This document shows positions 17,206-26,042 of a stretch of DNA of 39,869 nt, piece after piece (the stretch's first letter is position 1; the number at the start of each line of letters is the position of its first letter). The stretch covers positions 1 to 39,869 of the forward strand of contig CALVCB010000015.1 of the NCBI GenBank assembly GCA_944325965.1, read 5' to 3'. The notes under the pieces were generated by a model that saw nothing but the letters and a program-made list of their open reading frames with translations, was not told the DNA's origin and ran no database searches. A program made the translations under genes and the position numbers. The stretch is from an uncultured Bacteroidales bacterium. GTDB taxonomy: Bacteria; Bacteroidota; Bacteroidia; Bacteroidales; UBA932.

Positions 17206-17952
17206 TCATTTATGATCAGTTGCAATTTTCTTCAGTGGCTGCGCCGAATGTACGGGAAGGTCTGATGCCCTTATGTCCTCCACACCTGGACCGGAGGCGG
17301 ACATGCGTCCCTGCGGGAGCTGAGGTCTCAAAGCCGCAGACTCCACCGCAGACTCCTGTGCTGCAGACTGCACTGCAATAGTATCCGGCACGCTTTCCGT
17401 ACCGGACGGTATTACCAGACACGGACCTGCATACAGGGTATCATACCCTTTCTGTACATCGAAATCGTAAGAGCCTCCGGTAGAGTCGATATAGAATACA
17501 AGGCTGTCAACCGTAAGCAGATCCTTGTTGGCCATGCCTGAAAGGAAGAATATCCTTTCAGGCCGGAAAGATTCCGTCACTGCCTTTGACTGTGAAATGG
17601 ACTCCAGCACCTCTTTCTCGGCCTTCAGTTCCTTCCGTCTTGACTCCAGTATCTCAACTGTCTTTTTAAGTATCCTGACATACCGGTCCGGATCCTTTAT
17701 ATAATACGCCATACTGGCCCTGTAGTCATCGGAGGTATAGCCATACGCCTCGAAGACAGGCTCATATACCAGGAGCGTATCGGCCATCCTCCTGACATCC
17801 GGCTCCTGGACAATCTTCTGGTCCAGGACAAACATCTCCGCATAAATTTCCGCCATCTCGCCCCGCGGAATGATGCGTTCCCGCCTTCCACAGGAAAAGG
17901 AGAAGGCTGTCAGCGCCGCCGCAAGGGCAATATACCTTAAGGCCGCACGCAT
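17206..17952 (-). CDS. DUF4296-family lipoprotein
   Basis: This lipoprotein of unknown function has a signal peptide with the lipobox AFSFSC (Cys21). The DUF4296 core (about residues 30-115) starts with the typical RGEMAEIYAEMFVLDQ and includes YGYTSDDYRASMAYYIKDPDRYVRI, which is helix-rich. The C-terminal 60 residues are low in complexity (Ala, Ser, Pro, Gln) and look disordered. It starts 5 nt after the pheT stop. Linkage of this family with the amidohydrolase is seen here, but it says nothing firm about function. Confidence 0.8.
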   Translation of the reverse strand: MRAALRYIALAAALTAFSFSCGRRERIIPRGEMAEIYAEMFVLDQKIVQEPDVRRMADTLLVYEPVFEAYGYTSDDYRASMAYYIKDPDRYVRILKKTVEILESRRKELKAEKEVLESISQSKAVTESFRPERIFFLSGMANKDLLTVDSLVFYIDSTGGSYDFDVQKGYDTLYAGPCLVIPSGTESVPDTIAVQSAAQESAVESAALRPQLPQGRMSASGPGVEDIRASDLPVHSAQPLKKIATDHK

Positions 17953-17957
17953 ATCCT

Positions 17958-20447
17958 TTACCTCAAAGTAGCCCCGAACTCATTGGTGAAAGTGGCAAGA
18001 AGCCGGGACATAACCTTATCCACCTCGCTGTCAGTCAATGTCTTTTCCATGTCCTGAAGGACAAAGGCCACGGCATACTGCTTCTTGCCCTGCGGTATCT
18101 TGTCCCCTCTGTACACATCGAACAGACTCACGCTCTTGAGGAGTTTCTTTGCTGACTTGAACGCGGCCTTGCGCAGCTGTGCGTACTCCACATTCTCGTC
18201 AAGAAGGAGGGCAAGGTCGCGGCGCACTTCCGGGAATTTCGGGAGCTCCTTGTATTTTATCTTATCCCTCTTCACCAGTTCGAAGAGCACAGGCCAGCTT
18301 ATCTCGGCCGCGAACACCGGCTGCCTGATGCCGAACTGCTTCAGGCGTGCCGGAACGACCGTGCCCATCACGGCCAGCTGCTCTCCCGTACCAGGGAGCC
18401 TGTAGACCAGGCCTTCCGAGAACAGGTCGGAAGGTGCCGCGCCGTATTCCATGGAATATATGTCGGCTCCGAAACGTCTGAGCAGCAGTTCCAGATAGCC
18501 TTTCAGCTGGAAATAGCTGCCTTTGTGCGCGTCCGCGCACCATGATTTCTCTCCAGGCCCGGTGATGAACATCGCATAGGCGGTCTTCTCGTCATAAGCT
18601 GAAATCTGTGACGGGTCCTGCTCAGGCCTGAGCGCGTATACGGAACCGTACTCGAAGATACGCAGGGTGTTCATCTGCCTGTTTATGTTGTATGCTATCA
18701 CCTCCAGCCCGTTGAGAAGCAGGGTCTGCCTCATGACGTTCAGGTCAGAGCTCAGAGGGTTGACGATATGCACGCATCTCTCGGCCGGGAATGTGGTGAG
18801 ACGGGAGTAGTATTCCTCTTTAGTGAGGGAGTTGTTCATCGTCTCCACGAAACCGTTGGCGGCGAGAAAGTCCGAAATGGCGTTGCGCACAGCCTCCGGC
18901 TCCGGCTTCACGGATGCATTTACGGACATGCGCACCCCGGACGGGAGCTCGATATTGTTGTATCCGTAGATTCTCAGGATCTCCTCAACCACATCACATT
19001 CGCGGTAGACGTCCACCATATATGACGGCACGGCAACCTCTGCGCCTGCAGGCGTCCCGTCCGGTGCAGTCCTGCGTCCGATGAACTCGTAGGCGAGGTA
19101 TTCCAGTATTTTTTCTATGGTGTCATGGCCTATCTCCTTTCCGATAAATGACTCTATCCTGTCATAGTCCAGTTCGACGGTCTTTTTCCTGATCTCCTCC
19201 GGATAGAACTCCTGCACCTTCCCGGTGACACGGCCTCCGGCTATCTCCTCTATGAGGAGTGCGGCCCTTTTCCCGGCATACCCGACGATGAGAGGGTCGG
19301 CCCCCCTTTCGTTACGGAAGGACGCGTCCGTCTTGAGGCCATGCCTCTTGGAGCTTTTCCTTATCGACACGGGGTTGAAATATGCGCTCTCGAGGAACAC
19401 GTCCGAAGTGGCCTCCGTCACGCCGGACTCCTCACCTCCGAATACGCCCGCCAGACACATGGACTTCACAGGATTGGCTATCATGAGGTCCTCGGAGGAC
19501 AGGGTACGCTCGACCCCGTCAAGGGTAACGAACTTCTCCCCTTCCGCGGCCCTGCGGACGACCACTTTGTGCCCGAGAATCCTGGCCGCATCGAAAGCAT
19601 GGAGCGGATGTCCGGTCTCCATCTGTACGAAGTTGGTGATATCCACCACATTGTTTATAGGCCTGAGCCCTATGGAAAGGAGCTTCTTCTGCAGCCATTC
19701 AGGGGAAGGGCCTACCTTGACTCCCCGGATGGTGATGCCTGTATATCGCGGCGCCCCGTCTGCGGCCTGCACCTCGACAGGAATGGCCCCGTCTATCTCC
19801 CCCTCGGAAGAGCAGAGCCCTTCAGGGCCTTCCTTGAAGGCGGATACGTCCGGTATATTGAGGGAACACGGTATCCCGTTGAGTTTCAGGTATGCGTACA
19901 GGTCGCGGGCCACGCCTATATGCGATGCGGCATCCACCCTGTTGGCCGTCAGCCCGATCTCTATCACGTAGTCGGTAGCCAGATGAAGATACTCCTTCGC
20001 GGGCGTACCGGGCACTGCGGACGGGTCCAGGACCATAATGCCCTCGTGCGAAGTCCCTATCCCGAGCTCGTCCTCGGCGCAGATCATGCCGTTGGACTCC
20101 ACGCCCCTTATCTTGGATTTCTTTATCTTGAAATCCTCGCCCAGCTTAGTTCCCACTGTGGCGAGAAGGACTTTCTGGCCTGCAGCTACATTCGGTGCGC
20201 CGCACACTACCTGCAGCAGCTCAGGTGCGCCAGTGTTCAGCTTCGTTATGTGCAGATGGTCCGAATCCGGATGGTCATAGCACTCCACCACCTCCGCAAC
20301 GATGACCCCGGCTAGTCCTCCGGGAATCTCCTCCACCTGTTCGAGGGAATCCACCTCCAGGCCTATGGAAGTGAGGGCTTCCGCCACCTGCTCTGCAGTA
20401 AGGTCACACTCAATGTAGTCCTTGAGCCAGTTATAAGAAATCGTCAT
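17958..20447 (-). CDS. pheT: Phenylalanyl-tRNA synthetase beta subunit
   Basis: This is the beta chain of the alpha2-beta2 enzyme that charges tRNA-Phe. The N-terminal tRNA-binding (EMAP-like) domain is at about 38-150, with ECYDHPDSDHLHITKLNTG. It is followed by B3/B4 editing sequence with GLKTDASFRNERG, a B5 region, the catalytic-like core, and a C-terminal anticodon-binding (FDX-ACB) domain starting FPEVRRDLALLLDE. At 829 residues it is full length. The ATG at 20447 yields MTISYNWLKDYI, the standard opening. A good promoter precedes it. pheS is not in the window, as is usual when the two subunits are unlinked. DUF4296 and the amidohydrolase follow in the same direction. Confidence 0.97.
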   Translation of the reverse strand: MTISYNWLKDYIECDLTAEQVAEALTSIGLEVDSLEQVEEIPGGLAGVIVAEVVECYDHPDSDHLHITKLNTGAPELLQVVCGAPNVAAGQKVLLATVGTKLGEDFKIKKSKIRGVESNGMICAEDELGIGTSHEGIMVLDPSAVPGTPAKEYLHLATDYVIEIGLTANRVDAASHIGVARDLYAYLKLNGIPCSLNIPDVSAFKEGPEGLCSSEGEIDGAIPVEVQAADGAPRYTGITIRGVKVGPSPEWLQKKLLSIGLRPINNVVDITNFVQMETGHPLHAFDAARILGHKVVVRRAAEGEKFVTLDGVERTLSSEDLMIANPVKSMCLAGVFGGEESGVTEATSDVFLESAYFNPVSIRKSSKRHGLKTDASFRNERGADPLIVGYAGKRAALLIEEIAGGRVTGKVQEFYPEEIRKKTVELDYDRIESFIGKEIGHDTIEKILEYLAYEFIGRRTAPDGTPAGAEVAVPSYMVDVYRECDVVEEILRIYGYNNIELPSGVRMSVNASVKPEPEAVRNAISDFLAANGFVETMNNSLTKEEYYSRLTTFPAERCVHIVNPLSSDLNVMRQTLLLNGLEVIAYNINRQMNTLRIFEYGSVYALRPEQDPSQISAYDEKTAYAMFITGPGEKSWCADAHKGSYFQLKGYLELLLRRFGADIYSMEYGAAPSDLFSEGLVYRLPGTGEQLAVMGTVVPARLKQFGIRQPVFAAEISWPVLFELVKRDKIKYKELPKFPEVRRDLALLLDENVEYAQLRKAAFKSAKKLLKSVSLFDVYRGDKIPQGKKQYAVAFVLQDMEKTLTDSEVDKVMSRLLATFTNEFGATLR

Positions 20448-20484
20448 ATACTGTCCTTTAAGATTTTACTTTTTCATCAACCTG

Positions 20485-20516
20485 CAAATATAAGAAACTG
20501 TTTTGAAATTTTTAAA
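20485..20516 (-). promoter_or_regulatory. Promoter of pheT
   Basis: On the minus strand TATATTTG (20485-20492) matches TAnnTTTG exactly, with TTTA (20513-20516) 20 nt upstream as the -33 box. This is the same architecture as the fimbrial promoter in this window. The -7 box ends 37 nt before the pheT ATG. Confidence 0.75.
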
Positions 20517-20566
20517 TATAAATTTCAGGATGGATTTCCGAGGAGAAATTTTAGCACTTCAACATT

Positions 20567-20737
20567 TCAGAACTTCACTCCGAAAGAGATCCCGCCATTG
20601 GAATAGTTCCAGAGGAATTCCCTTTGCATAAACATAGTTTTGAGTTCGTAGAAAAGGAAAAGCTCAAAACGCCCGTTGTCCAGGAGATACGCCCTGAACG
20701 GGAAATCGAATAGGTTAGATAAATAAAGTCTACTATA
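20567..20737 (-). pseudogene. 3' remnant of an outer-membrane beta-barrel gene
   Basis: A 56-codon minus-strand frame with no usable upstream start reads through LFDFPFRAYLLDNGRF, FELFLFYELKTMF and WNYSNGGISFGVKF, then TGA. Alternating hydrophobic and polar residues and a terminal Phe are what the last strands of an outer-membrane barrel look like. An in-frame TAA (20738-20740) closes it upstream, and I found no continuation with a start codon. It is therefore read as the surviving end of a deleted or mutated gene. The family cannot be named. Confidence 0.55.
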
Positions 20738-21003
20738 TTAAAACCGTAGGAACGTATATACAGGATAGCAGGTCCAGACTAAAGTTCTTCTACAATCGAT
20801 ATGTTTCGAATTTAATGAAATTTTAGAAAACAATAGCTTAATGTATGATTTTCATTGTTATACGCAAAAATCCCTACCAGAAAGGCCAGTTCCCCAATCT
20901 GCTCGGCAGGTAAAGGCCAGATTTGTACATCTGCAGCAGGATCATGCAGGGTACCCGATGCAGGTTTCTCCACGTGCTTTGCCGGGCCGGAATGACAGGA
21001 AAA

Positions 21004-21027
21004 GGGCCGGACTTCACAGCCGGGCCC
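21004..21027 (-). terminator. Terminator of the SusCD uptake operon
   Basis: GGGCCGG (21004-21010) pairs with CCGGGCCC (21020-21027), leaving one bulged G and a 9-nt loop. The minus-strand 3' flank reads TTTTCC. It is 46 nt past the stop of the last operon gene. Confidence 0.6.
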
Positions 21028-21073
21028 CTCTGGTACGTAATTCAAATATTTATGTTTATGCTCTGTCGTACAT

Positions 21074-24000
21074 TCATTTTATCACCTCGGCCGCTCCATG
21101 GCGGGGAGCTGAGGCTGACACATGGGATGTGCCGACAGGGATGTTGACAAAGCTGTCTGCCTTCAGCCTCCCGGCAGCCGCTGCCGATGCGGAGGCCCCT
21201 GCACGGGTGAGACGGTAAGGGCCTATGCTGTAGTCGCTCATGGTGTATCCCTCTTTGAACATATCCTGCGCCTCATAATACTTCCCGCCGCTGTAGAGGA
21301 AATAATCCATACCGATAACCTGGTGTTCGACTCCGTCGGCAGGGTTGGTGAACTTGCCCATATCGATAGTGACTGTGCCGTCGCTGCCGTATGATCCGGT
21401 AGCCAGGGCATCTTCGGTGGTCCAGACATAGTACGCGCCATTGTCCCGGAACCTGTATTTGAGATATACATAGTACATCCCTACCATACCGCAGTAGTCG
21501 TATGTACGGATGGAGACATCCCCGCCGGAATAGTCCATTATGAACGGGGCGGTGTCCTTGTCACCCATCGTGGTGATACCCCACCCGGAGACGCGGAAGC
21601 TTTCGTTCACCCTGTACGGTTCGATCTCTACGGTGAAGGTCTGCGGCTGCCCGGTGATCTCGGAGGATGCGGAAGTCACGGTCCATGTCCCGATATACCT
21701 CTGGTAGTCTGCCTCACCGGCAGGGACCTCTGCAGTAGAGGACTTTACAGTCTCGATAGTGGTTCCGTGCGCATTCCCGGCCATGACTACAAGAGTATAT
21801 TCCGTCCCGGCCTCGATTTCGGACGAAGACACGGAATGTCCCTGGTCCGAATTGATATTGTCTATGACAGAATCCGCAAAAGAAGAACCGTATCTGTTGC
21901 ATAGCTTGTCGTAGCCGCCCAGTTCCTCGGTACGGGCCTCGACAGTAGCGGTTTCCCCGAGAACATATTTACAGGTCTTGACATCCGTACCCTTGATGCT
22001 GATGTCAAACATATAATATTCGGCACCGGAGGAAGGTGTCATGGAAATTTCGAGTTCAGGCAGGCCTTTGGTCCCGTCACTGATCCCGCCCCATGCGATA
22101 GGGATATAGGCGTAGTCGGCCATCTTCTCACATCCGGTGAAGCAGTCCTTGTAGCTGGTGACCTCGGTAAATCCGTTCTCCGCACTTCTTTCATACAGAT
22201 GGATTTTCTGTCCGTTCACCTCCGTGTACGGCGACTCGCCGGTAAAAGCGGAGCAACCGTTGAATACATTCGCCGCCGTCCGGACTTTGGTCATGCTGTC
22301 GAAAATACATGCAGGAAGGGATTCCAATGATGTGCAGTTCTGGAACATCTGACTGATGGTGGTGACTGACGAGAAGTCATCGAACAGCCCCTCAGGCACA
22401 TTCTTCAATGAAGTACAGTTCTGGAACATATATGCCGCAGATGTCCCGCCGCTCACACTTTCCGGGAAATAGTCCGCCGGAACGCCCGTGATATTGCTGC
22501 AGTCCTTCCACATACCCGGAACAGTCTTCAGTGACGCCATGGTCTTGATGGAAGGGAATTCCATAAGTTCCTTGCAGCCTTCATAGAGATAGCTTGCGGT
22601 AGTGACTGCCGAAAGATTCCGGAAAATCCCGGCAGGCAGTCCGGCCAGAGACGAGCACCCGCTGAACAGGCTGTTGATGTTGTTGACCTTCGTGAACACG
22701 TCCAGAAAGCCCTCCGGAACGGATACCAGGGATGAACATCCTTTGAACATTGTGGCTATGTTGGTTACGGAAGCCTGGTTCCTGAACAGCCCTGAAGGAA
22801 CTGACTCCAATGAAGTACAGTCAGTGAAAAGACTGGAAAGGTTTGCCACCTTGGTCTGTGATGCAAACAGGTTCTCAGGTATGCTTTTCAGGGACGAGCA
22901 GCCTTTCAGGGCGCTGGCGAGCGAAGTGATCTCGGTCTGTTTAGAAAGCAGGTCTTCCGGGATCTCTGTCAGCGACGAGCATCCCGTAAGCAGGACCGAT
23001 GCATCCGTAATCAACGGATTGGACGCGAAAAGCTCTACAGGAACAGACTCCAGCGATGAACAGCCATTGAAAATAGACCCTACATCAGTCAAACCCGCCG
23101 CCGATGCCAGAAGGTCGCCAGGGACAGTCTTCAGGGAAGAGCATCCGTCAAACATGCCGTCAGCCGTGGTGACTGCCGCAAACGCCCCTTCTTCAGGGGA
23201 GGGTACGGAAGTGATGGAGGTGTTGTTCTTGAATGCGTCCTCAAGGGATGTGACGCCGAGTCTGCCCCACTGCAGTATCCTTGTAACGGCAGGAGCGGCA
23301 TTCTTGTTTATGGATGTACCTTTAAGCGCCCCGGCACTGCCATTTACTGTAATATAATAGGTACCGGTTTCCGTATACGTATGCTGGACAAGGGCCGCGG
23401 CTGTCGAAACGGTCTTCTTTACCTCTTCGGAGGAGCCGTCACCCCAGTCTACCGTTACATCCACATCTCCGTAAAGAGGAAGGTAGACTTTCATGGAATA
23501 CGATGCGGCCGAGCCTGTCAGTTCCCTGGCCTGCGCTTCAAGTACGAACAGGGCCGGATCATAATCAGCCATCTGGAACACGATAACGGTCTCTACGGTG
23601 ACACCTCCGGAGACAAGTGCCACTTCAGCCTGACGAGGGGTCCCGGCTGAATTTGCGGCCACCTGCAGCGTCACGGTCTCCGTACGTACTTCACTGCGCG
23701 TTTCAACTGCAGAAATCCAGTCTGCGGCAGCTTCAGGTATAGAAACTTCAAAATCCATGTCGGTCTCGACCTCTACGGACACTGTCCCTCCTGAAGAAGG
23801 CGCCGCCACCGAAGATGTGCTGACGTTAAGGACGCCGGAGATGAAGGTCAGGGTACGCATGAGGGTCTTGTATCCCCCGTCATTGGCCAGGACTATTACC
23901 TTTCCGGTAGAAGTCTCCGCCGGGGCGGTTATCTCTATGGTACCGGACAGAGTCTCCTTGTCGAGCTTCACATCCGCTGCCCACCCGCCTTCGGCGAGGG

Positions 24001-24685
24001 CCTCCACCACAGCGTTTTCATCAGCCCCTGTAAGAGTGAACGGGACGGAGACCGATGCCCCTGACTCAACGAATTTGTCCGCCGAATCGAACTCGATGCC
24101 GAACTGAGCGTACATCTCGAAGGTCAGCACTGTATCGTCCTGCATGGTCAGATACACCAGTTTCCCGTCTTCGCTCAGAGACACGGACTTGAAAAGGGCA
24201 GGTCCGGCATCGGCCTGGGCCTTGCCGCATTCCTGCCACCCGTCACCGTAAGAGACATACCAGTAGCCGTCCTCTATCTTGAACTCCGGAGTGATCCCGT
24301 CATTTCCCGATACAGGCAGCCTGCCTCCATCCCCGTCAAGGACAAATTCTCCGTCCAATGTCCAGTACATCACCCCGCCGTCCTCTTTAACTCCGATCTG
24401 GGGCGAGTACCCGTCCTCACCGTCCTTTACCGTGATCTCGGACTGCTCGCCGGCCGCAGTAACCAGGGTGAGGGTCCAGCTTCCGTCCCCGTTGTCACTG
24501 ACACCGGAGATAAAACGCTTGCCGGAAACAAGGGCCTGGAGATCTGACACTTCCTCATTCAGACTTGCCACCTGCTCTTCAAGTGCGGCAAGACGGGTAT
24601 CAAGTCCGTCAATCCTGTCCTGCAGCTCATCGACGCCGCAGGACCAGAAGACAGACATAATCAAAAAAGGTATGAATCTTTTCAT
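21074..24685 (-). CDS. Giant surface lipoprotein: coiled coil, beta domains, PKD-like and BspA-type LRR
   Basis: This 1203-residue lipoprotein (signal MKRFIPF..., Cys16 in VFWSC) is probably surface exposed. Residues 18-56 form a heptad-like coiled coil (LDTRLAALEEQVASLNEEV). Residues about 60-180 match a DUF4988-type opening (KDGEDGYSPQIGVKEDG, DGYWYVSYGDGW). BACON-like beta domains run to about residue 365 (SSVAAPSSGGTVSVEVE), then a PKD-like stretch (VTVDWGDGSS, HTYTETGTYYITVNG). About 13 LRR-like repeats of the form MF-xx-CSSL-xxVP-xx-LF cover roughly 511-820. The C-terminal domain begins YQRYIGTWTVTS. The start is the ATG at 24685; an upstream TTG at 24691 is unlikely. It is the last gene of the SusC/SusD operon, so it probably binds or captures the transported substrate or a host ligand. 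Confidence 0.85.
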   Translation of the reverse strand: MKRFIPFLIMSVFWSCGVDELQDRIDGLDTRLAALEEQVASLNEEVSDLQALVSGKRFISGVSDNGDGSWTLTLVTAAGEQSEITVKDGEDGYSPQIGVKEDGGVMYWTLDGEFVLDGDGGRLPVSGNDGITPEFKIEDGYWYVSYGDGWQECGKAQADAGPALFKSVSLSEDGKLVYLTMQDDTVLTFEMYAQFGIEFDSADKFVESGASVSVPFTLTGADENAVVEALAEGGWAADVKLDKETLSGTIEITAPAETSTGKVIVLANDGGYKTLMRTLTFISGVLNVSTSSVAAPSSGGTVSVEVETDMDFEVSIPEAAADWISAVETRSEVRTETVTLQVAANSAGTPRQAEVALVSGGVTVETVIVFQMADYDPALFVLEAQARELTGSAASYSMKVYLPLYGDVDVTVDWGDGSSEEVKKTVSTAAALVQHTYTETGTYYITVNGSAGALKGTSINKNAAPAVTRILQWGRLGVTSLEDAFKNNTSITSVPSPEEGAFAAVTTADGMFDGCSSLKTVPGDLLASAAGLTDVGSIFNGCSSLESVPVELFASNPLITDASVLLTGCSSLTEIPEDLLSKQTEITSLASALKGCSSLKSIPENLFASQTKVANLSSLFTDCTSLESVPSGLFRNQASVTNIATMFKGCSSLVSVPEGFLDVFTKVNNINSLFSGCSSLAGLPAGIFRNLSAVTTASYLYEGCKELMEFPSIKTMASLKTVPGMWKDCSNITGVPADYFPESVSGGTSAAYMFQNCTSLKNVPEGLFDDFSSVTTISQMFQNCTSLESLPACIFDSMTKVRTAANVFNGCSAFTGESPYTEVNGQKIHLYERSAENGFTEVTSYKDCFTGCEKMADYAYIPIAWGGISDGTKGLPELEISMTPSSGAEYYMFDISIKGTDVKTCKYVLGETATVEARTEELGGYDKLCNRYGSSFADSVIDNINSDQGHSVSSSEIEAGTEYTLVVMAGNAHGTTIETVKSSTAEVPAGEADYQRYIGTWTVTSASSEITGQPQTFTVEIEPYRVNESFRVSGWGITTMGDKDTAPFIMDYSGGDVSIRTYDYCGMVGMYYVYLKYRFRDNGAYYVWTTEDALATGSYGSDGTVTIDMGKFTNPADGVEHQVIGMDYFLYSGGKYYEAQDMFKEGYTMSDYSIGPYRLTRAGASASAAAAGRLKADSFVNIPVGTSHVSASAPRHGAAEVIK
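22130..23160 (-). repeat. Tandem BspA-type leucine-rich repeats in the surface lipoprotein gene
   Basis: About 13 in-frame units of roughly 27 codons share the core (M/L/I)F-x-(G/N/D)C(S/T)SL-x-x-(V/I/L)P-x-x-(L/I)F. Examples are MFDGCSSLKTVP, IFNGCSSLESVP, MFKGCSSLVSVP and MFQNCTSLESLP. The end units (LYEGCKELMEFP, MWKDCSNITGVP, CFTGCEKM) are degenerate. Such arrays form solenoid binding surfaces. Confidence 0.8.
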
Positions 24686-24707
24686 CAGCAAAACAGTTAA
24701 CGGATGA

Positions 24708-26030
24708 TTATCTTGTCAGTGACTGCATATTCGAGAACCGGGACCAATAACCCAGAAGACCGCCACTGGAAGCTGTCTGGCTGTCAAACACATACAGAGA
24801 GAATCCGGTAATAGGGTCGGTATTGGAATAGTCTCCGTCATCTGAACCGGTGAGTGCCTGGTTGCCCTCATCCATGTTATAGACGAAATTCATCCCGGCA
24901 TCTGTTGACCACGTTACATAACCTCCGTAAAGTGCACACCACCAGAAATAATACCCGGTCACAATACCTTCAAGAGCCGACACATACTGTGTTTTCAGAC
25001 TGAGCGTAGCTGTATCGTCATCGTAAGTAACCGTCAGAGGGAATGATCCAAAAGACGAATCATATACCCACAATGTATAGGTAGATCCAGGGATATCCTC
25101 TTCCAGCAAGGCCGGGACAGGCCCCATTTCGGTGTTGGAATTAACTGTCCATTCCCCAAGGAAAAAGTTGTAGCTCCACATGCGTTGGGTAACCGTGACA
25201 GTCTCAGTAGCACCCTCATACATAAAATCTATGGTACACTGGCGGTTCGTTCCCGTAGTGTTCTCCGAGAAGGTAAATACGGCATCTCCATCATCAGAGG
25301 CAGTAACTGAAATCCAATCCGCATCTGTCGAAGCAGTCCATGCAGTAGACCCGGCCCATTGTGGTGTATCAACAGTGAAATCATCATCAGCATCTCTTGA
25401 CAACATCAGTTCTGAGGTTCCAAGAATATGTGCTTCTGCCTGGCTTACGGTAAGTTCCATGTCTTTCCACCCCATTGAGACCGAGACTGTAGCTGTCCTT
25501 TCAGCCTGAGTGAAATTCACTTCTGGAGTAAAGGTCATGTTCCCGTTACCGTCCAACGTAACAGAAAGCCATGTATCCGACACCTGTATGTCAATGCCAT
25601 CAGACGTATTGGCAGAATATGTCAATACGGTTGGTTCTCCATCCGGATCCAGCTCCAGGACACCAGATGTACTTCCCTGGTCAAGAAAGAAGATCAGCCC
25701 CATCTGCGAGACGGTCACTTCCTGGGACACCCCGCCGGCCGTAATGGTGACATTGGCGACTCTGGAGAATTCCTCCTGGCTTGAAGCAACGCTGAACCGT
25801 ACGCTTTCCGTGCTGCTCGATGTGACCTCCAGCCATGTCCTGTCAGAGACAGCGGAAACAGATGCTGCATTGGTGGATATCTGTATCTCGCCAGTCCCTC
25901 CTGCAGCAGAGAAATCCACGTCCGAGCGTACCACCTCAAGGTAAGCGGACTCCATCTCTTCCTTGTTGCAGCCCGCAAGGGCGAAAGCGGCAAGGGACAT
26001 TGCCATTATTGCATATAATATCTTTTTCAT
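24708..26030 (-). CDS. Lipoprotein with three BACON domains and a shared C-terminal domain
   Basis: This 440-residue lipoprotein (MKKILYAIMA...LAGC, Cys21) has BACON-type immunoglobulin-like domains at about 29-112, 113-198 and 200-284. Each closes with a typical strand such as GGVSQEVTVSQM, DMELTVSQAEA or EGATETVTVTQR and shows W-x-V/I-S-V motifs (RTWLEVTS, DTWLSVTL, ADWISVTA). Residues from about 285 form a separate domain starting YNFFLGEWTVNS, similar in pattern to domains in its neighbours. BACON domains in Bacteroidetes occur on surface glycan- and protein-binding proteins, often as spacers or mucin-associated modules. The gene lies 12 nt after the DUF4302 gene and 22 nt before the LRR lipoprotein. 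No catalytic motif is visible. Confidence 0.88.
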   Translation of the reverse strand: MKKILYAIMAMSLAAFALAGCNKEEMESAYLEVVRSDVDFSAAGGTGEIQISTNAASVSAVSDRTWLEVTSSSTESVRFSVASSQEEFSRVANVTITAGGVSQEVTVSQMGLIFFLDQGSTSGVLELDPDGEPTVLTYSANTSDGIDIQVSDTWLSVTLDGNGNMTFTPEVNFTQAERTATVSVSMGWKDMELTVSQAEAHILGTSELMLSRDADDDFTVDTPQWAGSTAWTASTDADWISVTASDDGDAVFTFSENTTGTNRQCTIDFMYEGATETVTVTQRMWSYNFFLGEWTVNSNTEMGPVPALLEEDIPGSTYTLWVYDSSFGSFPLTVTYDDDTATLSLKTQYVSALEGIVTGYYFWWCALYGGYVTWSTDAGMNFVYNMDEGNQALTGSDDGDYSNTDPITGFSLYVFDSQTASSGGLLGYWSRFSNMQSLTR

Positions 26031-26042
26031 AGATGTTCTTCA

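Larger units (their letters stand above)
20448..21073. other. 626-nt gap between pheT and the LRR lipoprotein gene
   Basis: Next to pheT the gap holds the pheT promoter and an 8-bp inverted repeat (TGAAATTT at 20504-20511 with 20520-20527) overlapping its -33 region. It then contains a decayed beta-barrel gene end (20567-20737). Between about 20740 and 21003 I see no credible gene, only AT-rich then mixed sequence. A terminator for the uptake operon lies at 21004-21027. The gap looks like the scar of a lost gene. Confidence 0.7.

Noticed and set aside
20812..21045. 77-codon minus-strand frame in the gap after the LRR lipoprotein gene
   Set aside because: It overlaps the operon terminator, has atypical composition (many Cys, Pro, His) and no recognisable motif.
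22130..23160. Repeated DNA considered as a CRISPR or satellite array
   Set aside because: The periodicity is in the coded protein (LRR units) and the DNA copies differ widely. There are no constant repeats with unique spacers and no cas genes.
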